DNA of 33,920 nt from the NCBI GenBank assembly GCA_028289325.1, contig JANQQN010000581.1, forward strand, positions 1-33,920, written 5' to 3'. The notes under the pieces were generated by a model that was not told the DNA's origin, did not search any database, and worked only from the letters and a program-made list of their open reading frames with translations. Positions 9,764-18,789 of the stretch are shown piece after piece. Position 1 is the stretch's first letter. Each line of letters opens with the position of its first letter. The DNA comes from Myxococcota bacterium. Its GTDB lineage: Bacteria > Myxococcota > Kuafuiibacteriia > Kuafuiibacteriales > Kuafuiibacteriaceae. The translations under genes were made by a program, and so were the position numbers.

Positions 9764-9803
9764 CTCCGTCCCATGAATCGTCGAAGGTGCTCATGGGACG
9801 GAG
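9764..9803 (+). promoter_or_regulatory. 13-bp perfect inverted repeat enclosing the sco start codon
   Basis: The arms CTCCGTCCCATGA (9764-9776) and TCATGGGACGGAG (9791-9803) are perfect reverse complements with a 14-nt loop. The sco ATG (9773-9775) sits inside the left arm, and no Shine-Dalgarno sequence precedes it. In the mRNA this would form a stable hairpin that hides the start codon. There is no following T-run, so it is not an obvious terminator. A translational control role is inference. Confidence 0.6.
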
Positions 9804-10717
9804 CCCACGCCGCGGTCGGCGCAGCCCTCCTCCTGGCCGCCTGGTCCACGTCGGCCCAAGCTCAAAACGCCGCCGATCATTCGACAGCTCCATCCGGGCC
9901 GACAGCTCCATCCGGGCCGACAGCTCCATCCGGGCCGCCTGGTCGGACCGACCCGCTCCCGAAGGCGCTGGAGGGCGTCGGCGTGACCGAGCGTCTGGGA
10001 AACAAGCTCCCCAAGTCGCTCGAGTTCACCGATAGCCGCGGTCGATCGGTGAAGCTGGGCTCCCTGTTCACCGGGGACAAGCCGGTGCTGCTGACGATGA
10101 ATTATTCGGACTGTCCGATGCTGTGCAATCTGCAGCTCAACGCCTTGGTCGAGGCCCTGGCCGCGATGCAATGGACGCTGGGCCGAGAGTACCGGGTGGT
10201 CACGGTGAGCCTGGATCCATCTGAAGCGATCGAACGGGCGGCGGCGACCAAGAAACGCTACCTCAATCAGTACCGGGAAAACGCCGACGAAGACGGATGG
10301 CGCTTTCTCGTGGGGCGCGAAGAGAACATTCGCGCCCTCGCCCGGGCGGTGGGCTTCGGCTATCGCTACAGCGAAGAACGGCAGGAGTACCTGCATCAAG
10401 CAGCGATCATGGTGTTGACCCCACAAGGCACCGTTTCCCGGTATTTGTACGGGTTGGCCTATTCGCCCCAGACAGTGCGTTTGTCGATGGCAGAGGCATC
10501 TGAGGGCAAACAGGTCTCGACGTTGGATGCGATTGTACTCTATTGCTTCTACTATGATCCGAACTCGGGCAGCTACACGCCGGTCGTCCGCAACATCATG
10601 AAGGTGGGCGGCGCAGTAACGGTGGTGCTGCTCGTTTTGTTCGTAGGGGCTGGCTTCACGGCGAAGAATCGGCGGCGGAAGGTTGCCGACGTGAAGACGG
10701 CGGATGGAGTCGCCTGA
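9773..10717 (+). CDS. SCO1/SenC/PrrC-family copper chaperone
   Basis: A 314-aa thioredoxin-fold copper chaperone for assembly of the CuA centre of cytochrome oxidase subunit II, which is encoded next. It has an N-terminal signal sequence (RRR, then an Ala/Leu-rich core to about residue 30), a Thr-Ala-Pro-Ser-Gly-Pro repeat, and the SCO domain with the copper-binding CPMLC (Cys114, Cys118) and His208 in a YLHQAA context. Unusually for SCO proteins it has a second hydrophobic helix near the C-terminus (about residues 282-300) followed by a basic tail, so the domain may be tethered at its C-terminal end. The ATG at 9773 is the only in-frame start that keeps the signal sequence. It lies 23 bp after the preceding gene and 2 bp before coxB. 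Confidence 0.9.
   Translation: MNRRRCSWDGAHAAVGAALLLAAWSTSAQAQNAADHSTAPSGPTAPSGPTAPSGPPGRTDPLPKALEGVGVTERLGNKLPKSLEFTDSRGRSVKLGSLFTGDKPVLLTMNYSDCPMLCNLQLNALVEALAAMQWTLGREYRVVTVSLDPSEAIERAAATKKRYLNQYRENADEDGWRFLVGREENIRALARAVGFGYRYSEERQEYLHQAAIMVLTPQGTVSRYLYGLAYSPQTVRLSMAEASEGKQVSTLDAIVLYCFYYDPNSGSYTPVVRNIMKVGGAVTVVLLVLFVGAGFTAKNRRRKVADVKTADGVA
9884..9937 (+). repeat. Three perfect 18-bp tandem repeats inside sco
   Basis: The unit ACAGCTCCATCCGGGCCG occurs three times in direct succession at 9884-9901, 9902-9919 and 9920-9937. It encodes three copies of Thr-Ala-Pro-Ser-Gly-Pro in the periplasmic linker just after the signal sequence. The period is a multiple of three, so copy-number change would alter linker length without a frameshift. 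Confidence 0.95.
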
Positions 10718-10719
10718 AA

Positions 10720-11673
10720 ATGTCAATGACGTCTGATCCGACGTTCTGGATGCCAAGCGCAGCCGCGACCCAAGCTGAGGTCGTCGACCTGCTGTATTAC
10801 TTCCTCTACTACGTGTCGGTGGGCAGCTTCGTGGTCATCATGAGCGCGCTCATGTACTTCGTGTACCGCTACCGCGCGAAGAGCAAAGGCGAGCGCGCGG
10901 TTTCAGCGGGCGGCCACAACACGCTGTTGGAGATCGGCTGGACTCTGCCTCCGGCCATCGTCTCGGTCTTCGTGTTCGTCGTCGGCGCGAAGGGCTATAT
11001 CGATATGAAGAGCCCGCCCGCGGACAGCATGGAAATCGGGGTGACGGCCTACAAGTGGGCCTGGCAGTTCAGCTATCCCAACGGCCACCGAGATCCGAAC
11101 CTGCATGTACCTCCGAACCGGCCCGTGCGGCTGGTGATGAGCTCGGACGACGTCCTTCACTCCTTCTTCGTCCCTTCGTTTCGGATCAAGCAGGACATCG
11201 TGCCCGGACGGTATACCGAGGTTTGGTTCCACGCCGTCGAATCCGGGGAGTTCCAGATCTTCTGCACGGAGTACTGCGGCACCAAGCACTCCGAGATGCT
11301 GGCCAAGGTCACCGTCCACGAATCCGACGAGAGCTACCAGAAGTGGTTGGAGTCGCAGGGCGACATCCTCGATCGACTCCCGCCGGAGCAGGCGGGGGAA
11401 CAGCTGGTCGCATCCAACGGGTGCACGGCGTGTCACAGCCTCAACGGAACCAATGGCGTTGGGCCTTCGTTCAAGGGCGCTTGGGGCCAGGAGCGAGCGT
11501 TCGTCGACGGCAACACCGCGCTCATGGACGAGAACTACGTACGAAACTCAATCATCAATCCGGCGGGGCAGGTCGTGAAGGGCTACGCTCCAGTGATGCC
11601 CACCTTTCAGGGCAAGCTCAAAGACCGGGAAATCGACGCGATCATCGCGTACTTGAAGACGCTCAAGGAGTGA
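10720..11673 (+). CDS. coxB: Cytochrome c oxidase subunit II with fused cytochrome c (caa3 type)
   Basis: A 317-aa subunit with two N-terminal transmembrane helices, a cupredoxin domain and a C-terminal cytochrome c domain. The binuclear CuA ligands are visible: His147 in HSFFVPSF, Cys182 and Cys186 in CTEYC, His190 and Met193. The heme site is CTACH at 235-239, with a distal Met in the APVMPTF segment. The fused heme makes this a caa3 oxidase that can accept electrons directly from ACIII. The ATG at 10720 lies 2 bp after the sco stop; a second ATG two codons on (10726) is also possible. The coxA ATG follows 8 bp after the stop. Confidence 0.96.
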   Translation: MSMTSDPTFWMPSAAATQAEVVDLLYYFLYYVSVGSFVVIMSALMYFVYRYRAKSKGERAVSAGGHNTLLEIGWTLPPAIVSVFVFVVGAKGYIDMKSPPADSMEIGVTAYKWAWQFSYPNGHRDPNLHVPPNRPVRLVMSSDDVLHSFFVPSFRIKQDIVPGRYTEVWFHAVESGEFQIFCTEYCGTKHSEMLAKVTVHESDESYQKWLESQGDILDRLPPEQAGEQLVASNGCTACHSLNGTNGVGPSFKGAWGQERAFVDGNTALMDENYVRNSIINPAGQVVKGYAPVMPTFQGKLKDREIDAIIAYLKTLKE

Positions 11674-11681
11674 CCTGAACG

Positions 11682-13355
<1,674 letters not shown>

Positions 13356-13357
13356 TC

Positions 13358-14119
13358 ATGACCACCATCGCAGCTGACCACGGTCACGACGACCATCATC
13401 ACGATCCGACGCTGGCCCACCACTTCGAGGATCACCATCATCAGTTCGACGCCGGCAAGCTCGGCATCTGGCTCTTCCTCGGCCAGGAGCTGTTGTTCTT
13501 CGGCGGCTTGTTCTGCGCGTACGCGATTTACCGCGGCATGCATCCAGAGATTTTCGTCAACGGCTCGAAGTTCCTCGACACCAACCTGGGAGCGATCAAC
13601 ACCTGCGTTCTTCTGTTCAGCTCGCTCACCGCGGCGTGGTCCGTGCGATGCGCGCAGCTGGGTCAGAAGAAAGGTCTGTATCTGACCATCGCGCTGACGA
13701 TCCTATGTGCGTTCGGGTTCCTGGGGATCAAGTACGTGGAGTACAGCCACAAGATCCACGGCGGCGTCGTATGGGGTGAGTCGTTCAATCCGACCCATCA
13801 TGCGCTCGAGGAGGCGCACCTGCTGAACTCGGGGGTGGTGCCGGTACCCGATCACCATGGCCATGTGGATGAAGAGGCGGTGGCGCTGTCCAAGAGCAAG
13901 CCGAATCTGCACACCTTCTTCAGCATCTACTTCGTGATGACCGGCCTGCACGGCATTCACGTCGTAGCGGGCATCCTCGCCTACTTCTGGTTGCTGTGGC
14001 GAATATCGGCGGGGGCGATCACCAAAGACAACTACGGGCCCGTCGACTTCGTGGCCCTATATTGGCACTTGGTGGACCTGGTCTGGATCTACCTGTTCCC
14101 GCTCCTGTACCTGATTTGA
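13358..14119 (+). CDS. coxC: Cytochrome c oxidase subunit III
   Basis: A 253-aa integral membrane subunit of the caa3 oxidase, likely with seven helices. The chosen start is the ATG at 13358; an upstream in-frame TTG at 13352 adds only two residues and overlaps the coxA stop. The N-terminus is very rich in His and Asp (DHGHDDHHHDP and HHHQ within about 30 residues), which could bind metal, though that is speculation. Family features include GIWLFLGQELLFFGGLF and the closing YWHLVDLVWIYLFPLLYL helix. The segment between helices contains another His-rich loop (DHHGHVDEEA). Subunit III normally stabilises the active site during turnover. Confidence 0.94.
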   Translation: MTTIAADHGHDDHHHDPTLAHHFEDHHHQFDAGKLGIWLFLGQELLFFGGLFCAYAIYRGMHPEIFVNGSKFLDTNLGAINTCVLLFSSLTAAWSVRCAQLGQKKGLYLTIALTILCAFGFLGIKYVEYSHKIHGGVVWGESFNPTHHALEEAHLLNSGVVPVPDHHGHVDEEAVALSKSKPNLHTFFSIYFVMTGLHGIHVVAGILAYFWLLWRISAGAITKDNYGPVDFVALYWHLVDLVWIYLFPLLYLI

Positions 14120-14130
14120 GGACCTCATCC

Positions 14131-14487
14131 ATGGCTCACGACGCACACGCACACGACGAGCACCACGCTCTTCCTGTTCCGCTCCTGATCGGATGTTGGT
14201 TGGGGCTGATGCTGCTGACCGGGTTGACGGTATGGACGGCCACGCAGCTCGACCTCGGTCAGTTCAACCTGGTCCTGGCGATGGTCATCGCCACCGCCAA
14301 GGCCAGCCTGGTCTTGTCCATTTTCATGCATCTCGCCTTCGACCGAGGCTTCAACTTCATGATCTTCGCGACGTCCGTTCTGGCCGTCGTGCTGTTCGTG
14401 ACCATCGCGTTCATCGACGTAAACCAGTACCAGCCCGACGTTGAGCGCAAGCGCGCCGACGTTGAGCGGGCCGCCGCCGAGGGCTGA
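14131..14487 (+). CDS. coxD: Cytochrome c oxidase subunit IV (prokaryotic COX4/CtaF-like)
   Basis: A 118-aa protein with three predicted helices, the last subunit of the caa3 operon. The His-rich start (HDAHAHDEHH) is followed by PLLIGCWLGLMLLTGLTVW, then ATAKASLVLSIFMHLAFDRG, the hallmark of prokaryotic subunit IV proteins, and a third helix ending in a charged tail. The ATG at 14131 lies 11 bp after coxC, with GAGGA upstream. The frame is open back to 13996 inside coxC, but that portion lacks family similarity. A hairpin downstream probably ends the transcript. Confidence 0.9.
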   Translation: MAHDAHAHDEHHALPVPLLIGCWLGLMLLTGLTVWTATQLDLGQFNLVLAMVIATAKASLVLSIFMHLAFDRGFNFMIFATSVLAVVLFVTIAFIDVNQYQPDVERKRADVERAAAEG

Positions 14488-14511
14488 TCGCCCCCGGCTT
14501 CGGCCCGCCCC

Positions 14512-14540
14512 GTTTCGTCCGCCGAGACCGGCGACGAAAC
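14512..14540. terminator. Hairpin between convergent coxD and pfkB-type genes
   Basis: GTTTCGTC-C-GCCG (14512-14524) pairs with CGGC-GACGAAAC (14529-14540), giving 12 base pairs with one bulged C and a 4-nt loop. It lies midway in the 79-bp space between two convergent genes. It has no strong T-run on either side, so it may be a bidirectional barrier or an RNA end-stabilising structure rather than a classic intrinsic terminator. Confidence 0.6.
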
Positions 14541-14566
14541 AGACGCCTTTGGTTTCCCTCCCCACA

Positions 14567-15415
14567 TCACGGGCTCGCGGGCAGCTGCTGTTGTGCGTCG
14601 AGCGGGTTGAGCGCGGTCAGTACCGCCGATCCGAACCGGGCCGCCTGCTGGGCGGCGCCGTGGGGCGGTAGACCCGACGCCAGAAAGTGCACCAGCGCGC
14701 CGGCAAAGCTGTCTCCGGCGCCGTACGCGCCGCCGATGACGTCGGCGACAGGGGGAGACACGAATCGTTCGCTGCCTGTGGCCGTCTGCACGAGACCTCC
14801 CCGTTCGCCCTCGGTCATCACCACCGCCGTCGGAGGCGGGTCGTAGTCGCCCCTCGTGCTGCGCTCACGCGGGTCGGCGAGGCTGCCCACCACGACGTCG
14901 ATGAATGCGCCTGAAGCGGCGATGGCGGCCTTCCTACGGGCGGTGGCAACGAGGATCCGCGCCTGCCGGGCCCGACGGAGAAGTTCGGGGTCCTGAGCGG
15001 TGAAGTAGACGGCATCGAGGTCGGCCAACACCTCCCACGACAGGGCGTCGTCCGCGCGCGGGTGCAGCGGTTCCCCGACCACGACGATCGTTCGCTCGCC
15101 TTGGTCGTCGATCATCACCAAGTCTCGGGTGTGGGCCGCTTGGCGGTCGGCGGCATGGATGACCGCGCCGCTGCTTTCGAGCTGGCGCCGGACCTGGGCG
15201 CCGGCCTCGTCGTTCCCGATCGCGGTAAACAAGTGGACTTCGGCGTCGCTTCGGTTGAGCTGAAAGAACGTGATGCCGCCCCCACCCCCCGGAAACCACT
15301 GCGGCCCGTCCAGATGCGCGATGTCTCCCGGGCCCGGAGGCGACGGAACGCGTCCGAGCGTCACGTGTTCCACGTGTCCGATAACGCCGATGCGGAGGCG
15401 GTCAGCCATGACCAT
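14567..15415 (-). CDS. PfkB/ribokinase-family sugar kinase
   Basis: A 282-aa kinase of the PfkB family, which phosphorylates sugars or nucleosides using ATP. The N-terminal Gly-Gly-rich substrate motif is PGGGGGITFFQLNR, and the C-terminal signature is GAYGAGDSFAGALVHFL, where Asp of GAGDS is the catalytic base. The substrate is unknown. The start is placed at the ATG at 15415; the ATG two codons further in (15409, MADRLRIG) is equally possible. It begins 3 bp after the stop of the subunit III-like gene, so translation is probably coupled. A sugar kinase beside an oxidase subunit is unexpected, and no pathway partner is visible. Confidence 0.85.
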   Translation of the reverse strand: MVMADRLRIGVIGHVEHVTLGRVPSPPGPGDIAHLDGPQWFPGGGGGITFFQLNRSDAEVHLFTAIGNDEAGAQVRRQLESSGAVIHAADRQAAHTRDLVMIDDQGERTIVVVGEPLHPRADDALSWEVLADLDAVYFTAQDPELLRRARQARILVATARRKAAIAASGAFIDVVVGSLADPRERSTRGDYDPPPTAVVMTEGERGGLVQTATGSERFVSPPVADVIGGAYGAGDSFAGALVHFLASGLPPHGAAQQAARFGSAVLTALNPLDAQQQLPASP

Positions 15416-15418
15416 CGG

Positions 15419-16006
15419 CTACACCATGAACAACAAGACGTACATGACCAGCCAGCAGGCGCCCACGAAGTGCCAGTAGTAGCCCCAAAGCCGCAGCTCG
15501 ACCGAAGACCGCGCGCCGAACCGGCCCCCCCTCGCCATCGCCGACAGAACGCCCAGCGCGACGACCCCCACCAGGAGGTGGATCGCGTGAAAAGCAGCGA
15601 GTCCGAACAATAGCCCCGCGTACAGCGTGTCTCCGACGATGATCCCCATCGAAATCGCCTGTCGGGCCAGCAGCGCCTGCAGGAGCAGAAAGAGGACGCC
15701 GAGGTTGGTGGTCACCAGCAAGAGGAGTCGAAACCGACTCCGGCGGCCTCGCCGGAGGGCGACGAGCGCTTGATGGTATGTTGCGCTACTCATCACGACC
15801 ACGATCGTATTCACTGTGGGCAGCAATCGCGGGGGCCGGGGCAAGCCGGGGGGCGGCCATGCGGGCATCGATGAACGCAGCGCGCCATACAAGATAAACA
15901 TCCCCGCGAAGGCGACGCCGAGCGAAACCAAAAACAGAAACGTTCCGAGAACGGAACGTTGGTTTTGGCGGTCTTGTTCGGACTGAGATACGAAGCCGGA
16001 GGTCAT
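15419..16006 (-). CDS. Stand-alone heme-copper oxidase subunit III-like protein
   Basis: A 195-aa protein with five predicted helices, matching the short form of cytochrome oxidase subunit III. Characteristic elements are HAIHLLVGVVALGVL and the terminal YYWHFVGACWLVMYVLLF. It is clearly different from the 253-aa coxC of the caa3 operon, having no His-rich N-terminus. No subunit I or II accompanies it on this strand within the window, so its partner enzyme is unknown. It may supply the caa3 oxidase, another oxidase or a NO reductase. The ATG at 16006 has no clear ribosome site; two palindromes lie directly upstream. A hairpin with a following T-run lies within its first 25 codons. Confidence 0.85.
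   Translation of the reverse strand: MTSGFVSQSEQDRQNQRSVLGTFLFLVSLGVAFAGMFILYGALRSSMPAWPPPGLPRPPRLLPTVNTIVVVMSSATYHQALVALRRGRRSRFRLLLLVTTNLGVLFLLLQALLARQAISMGIIVGDTLYAGLLFGLAAFHAIHLLVGVVALGVLSAMARGGRFGARSSVELRLWGYYWHFVGACWLVMYVLLFMV
15937..15959 (-). promoter_or_regulatory. Terminator-like hairpin within the start of the subunit III-like gene
   Basis: On the minus strand, AACGTTCC and GGAACGTT form a perfect 8-bp stem around a 6-nt loop (GTTCTC), followed within a few bases by TCTGTTTTT. This has the form of an intrinsic terminator but lies about codons 16-25 of an open reading frame. Stem bases are about 15939-15960. Whether it attenuates transcription is inference; it could be a by-product of the encoded residues. 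Confidence 0.4.
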
Positions 16007-16402
16007 GTTGCAGCGCGCTGAAACGCGTTTCTGATCGGTAGTCCCGGCCGCACCGGACGAGCAAGCGCAGTAGTTTCACTGACCTATGCTGGCCGTGAGT
16101 TTGAACGAACGTTCGACGAACGCTGAATCCCTATCGTTCTGTCTCGAAACACCTGGCCGATCAAAGCACGGTATTCGGCGAGTCCGTATCCCAAGAGCGT
16201 GACCCATTCCGAACCTGGTAATCGAGTCGGAGACCTTCGGTTACGTAGACGTAACTCATCGTTGCCCTGACGGCGCTCTGATCCGAGAGCAATGTCAACA
16301 ACGTACTTACAAGCTCGCGGCTGGCACTCACGTTGCAGATGCCGCGGTCCGTGTCTACGCGCCGCAAAAGGCCGGCCGGACTCGACGGGAGAGCCCGCTA
16401 GC
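16007..16402. promoter_or_regulatory. Divergent regulatory region with several perfect dyads
   Basis: This 396-bp space separates the minus-strand subunit III gene from the plus-strand ccoNO gene and must hold both promoters. It contains CAGCGCGCTG (16011-16020), GAAACGCGTTTC (16020-16031), CGAACGTTCG (16106-16115) and GTTACGT-AG-ACGTAAC (16240-16255), all perfect inverted repeats. I found no clear FNR box (TTGAT-N4-ATCAA), although cbb3 operons are often under FNR-type control. Small reading frames within it show no recognisable protein. Confidence 0.55.
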
Positions 16403-18601
16403 ATGCAGTCAGAAACCTTTACTTACGACGACGACATCACCAGGAAGTTTGCCACCTTCACCGTGATCTGGGGACTGGTGGGCACGTTGGCGGGGCTGCT
16501 GATTGCCCTGCAGCTCGCCTTTCCGTCCTTGAGCTTCAACCTGCCGTTCTTGACGTTTGGGCGTCTTCGACCGCTCCACACGAACGCGGCCATTTTCGCT
16601 TTCGCCGGCAACGCGATCTTCGCGGGCATCTATTACTCGTCGCAGCGCCTCCTGAAGGCGCGCATGTTTAGCGACACTTTGAGTCGCATCCATATGTGGG
16701 GTTGGCAGCTGATCATCGTCGCCGCCGCTATCACCCTGCCGCTCGGCATTACCCAGGGCAAAGAATACGCCGAGCTGGAGTGGCCGATCGACCTCGCCGT
16801 CGCGGTCATCTGGCTGGTCTTCGCCGCCAACTTCTTCGGGACCATCGCCAAGCGCCGAGAGCGACACATGTACGTCGCGATCTGGTTCTACATCGCCACC
16901 ATCGTCGCCATCACCGTCCTGTACGTATTCAACAACCTCGCTCTGCCCATCTTCGCGATGAAGAGCTACAGCCTCTACGCCGGCGTGCAGGATGCCTTCA
17001 TGCAGTGGTGGTACGGACACAACGCGGTTGCGTTCTTCCTCACCACGCCTTTCCTCGGCATGATGTACTACTTCCTGCCCAAGGCGGCAGGACGACCGGT
17101 GTTCTCGTATCGCCTGTCGATCCTCCACTTCTGGTCGCTGGTGTTCATCTACATCTGGGCCGGTCCCCACCACCTGCACTACACCGCGCTGCCCGAGTGG
17201 GCTTCGACCCTGGGCATGATCTTCAGTGTCATGCTGTGGATGCCGTCGTGGGGCGGCATGATCAACGGACTGCTGACCTTGCGCGGGGCCTGGGACCGCG
17301 TCGCGAAAGATCCGGTTCTGAAGTTCTTCACCGTCGGCGTGACCTTCTACGGCATGTCGACGTTCGAGGGCCCCCTGCTGTCGGTCAAGACGGTCAACGC
17401 GCTCGCTCACTACAACGACTGGGTCATCGCCCACGTCCACGCCGGCGCCTTGGGGTGGAACGGTTTCATGGCCTTCGGCATGGTCTACTGGCTCGCGCCG
17501 CGAATCTTCCAGACCAAGCTCTGGAGCCCCAAGCTGGCCGAGCTCCACTTCTGGATCGGGACCGTCGGCATCCTGTTCTACATCGTCGCCATGTACACCT
17601 CGGGCATCACCCAGGGCCTCATGTGGCGTGCGTTCGATGAGACCGGTCGCCTCGCGTACCCCGACTTCCTCGAGACGGTCATCCGCCTCATGCCGATGTA
17701 TTACGTCCGCGCGATCGGCGGCGCCCTGTATGTGGTCGGCGTGGTCATCTGCCTCGTCAACTACACCATGACCTGGGCCAACCGGCCGAAGACCTACGAG
17801 CCGGCCACCGACAGCGCGCCTCCGCTCGCGCCCGCGTACACCGGCAAGCAGCCGGCCCCGAGCCCGGGCGGCGTGTTCGGGGGCGCCAAGTACTTCCTCC
17901 GCGCCGACTGGCACCGCGTCTGGGAGCGCAAGCCCTTCAAGTTCACGGTGTGGACCACCGTCGCGGTCCTGGTCGCTTCCTTGTTCGAGATCATTCCGAC
18001 GTTCCTGATTCGCTCGAACGTTCCGACCATCGCCTCGGTCAAGCCGTACTCCCCCCTCGAGCTGTACGGGCGAGACATGTACATCGCGGAAGGCTGCTAC
18101 AACTGCCATTCGCAGATGATCCGTCCCATCCGGATGGAGACCGAGCGCTACGGCGAGTACTCGAAGCCGGGCGAGTTCGTTTATGACCATCCGTTCCAGT
18201 GGGGCTCGCGCCGCATCGGTCCGGACCTGCATCGAATCGGCGGCAAATATCCGGACCTTTGGCACGTTCGCCACATGGAGAACCCGCGCAGCACCACGCC
18301 CAAATCGATCATGCCGCCGTATCCGTGGATGCTGGAGGACGACATCGACTTCGCCAGTATTCAGCCGCGGGTCGACGGTATGGCCATGCTCGGTGTGCCC
18401 TACGGCGAAGCGATCAACAAGGCCGAGGAGATGGCTCGGGCCCAGGCCGACGCCATTGCCGACGAGGTCGTCGCTCAGGGGGGGCCCAAGCTGCACGGCA
18501 AGGCGATCATCGCGATGGTCGCGTACTTGCAGCGGTTGGGCACGGACATCAAGAAGATGCCGAAACCCGGCGAGGAAGATAAGCCCGTCGCCAATCGGTG
18601 A
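16403..18601 (+). CDS. ccoNO: cbb3 cytochrome oxidase CcoN-CcoO fusion
   Basis: A 732-aa fusion of the catalytic and monoheme subunits of cbb3 oxidase. Residues 1 to about 455 are CcoN, a 12-helix heme-copper oxidase: LRPLHTNAAIFAFAGN near the start, WWYGHNAVAFFLTTPF with the CuB His and cross-linked Tyr region, AGPHHLHYTALPEW, and AHVHAGALGWNGF with the heme ligands. A Pro/Ala-rich linker (about 457-490) leads to CcoO, which has a single helix at about 512-536 and heme site CYNCH at 565-569 in EGCYNCHSQMIRPIR. The ATG at 16403 starts the normal CcoN N-terminus; in-frame sequence back to 16292 has no family similarity. I see no stop or frameshift in the linker. Confidence 0.94.
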   Translation: MQSETFTYDDDITRKFATFTVIWGLVGTLAGLLIALQLAFPSLSFNLPFLTFGRLRPLHTNAAIFAFAGNAIFAGIYYSSQRLLKARMFSDTLSRIHMWGWQLIIVAAAITLPLGITQGKEYAELEWPIDLAVAVIWLVFAANFFGTIAKRRERHMYVAIWFYIATIVAITVLYVFNNLALPIFAMKSYSLYAGVQDAFMQWWYGHNAVAFFLTTPFLGMMYYFLPKAAGRPVFSYRLSILHFWSLVFIYIWAGPHHLHYTALPEWASTLGMIFSVMLWMPSWGGMINGLLTLRGAWDRVAKDPVLKFFTVGVTFYGMSTFEGPLLSVKTVNALAHYNDWVIAHVHAGALGWNGFMAFGMVYWLAPRIFQTKLWSPKLAELHFWIGTVGILFYIVAMYTSGITQGLMWRAFDETGRLAYPDFLETVIRLMPMYYVRAIGGALYVVGVVICLVNYTMTWANRPKTYEPATDSAPPLAPAYTGKQPAPSPGGVFGGAKYFLRADWHRVWERKPFKFTVWTTVAVLVASLFEIIPTFLIRSNVPTIASVKPYSPLELYGRDMYIAEGCYNCHSQMIRPIRMETERYGEYSKPGEFVYDHPFQWGSRRIGPDLHRIGGKYPDLWHVRHMENPRSTTPKSIMPPYPWMLEDDIDFASIQPRVDGMAMLGVPYGEAINKAEEMARAQADAIADEVVAQGGPKLHGKAIIAMVAYLQRLGTDIKKMPKPGEEDKPVANR

Positions 18602-18613
18602 CCGGAGGGACTC

Positions 18614-18775
18614 ATGAGCAAGAGCGACATCATGAGCAACATGGACCTCGCGTTCTGGCCACAGGTGGCGCTGGTCATCTTCTTGGTGGTCTTCGCCGCG
18701 GTCGTGGTGCGCGTCTTCTCGAAGAGCAAGGCGAAAGACTACGAGGAAGCATCCAGGCTTCCGCTCGAGGACTGA
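18614..18775 (+). CDS. ccoQ: CcoQ/FixQ-like small subunit of cbb3 oxidase
   Basis: A 53-aa reading frame with one transmembrane helix (about residues 14-34, beginning FWPQVALVIFL), followed by a Lys-rich turn (SKSKAKDYEEASRLPLED). Size, position between ccoO and ccoP, and the helix-then-YEEASRLPL tail fit CcoQ, which stabilises the cbb3 complex. GGAGGG at 18603-18608 is a strong ribosome site for the ATG at 18614. It is short enough to be missed by common length cut-offs. The ccoP ATG follows 14 bp later with AGGGG upstream. Confidence 0.9.
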   Translation: MSKSDIMSNMDLAFWPQVALVIFLVVFAAVVVRVFSKSKAKDYEEASRLPLED

Positions 18776-18789
18776 AGGGGTATTCAGAG

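Noticed and set aside
16084-16404. Two small minus-strand reading frames in the ccoNO upstream region (106 and 68 aa)
   Set aside because: No recognisable domain, no ribosome site, and the area is better explained as a regulatory region with dyads.
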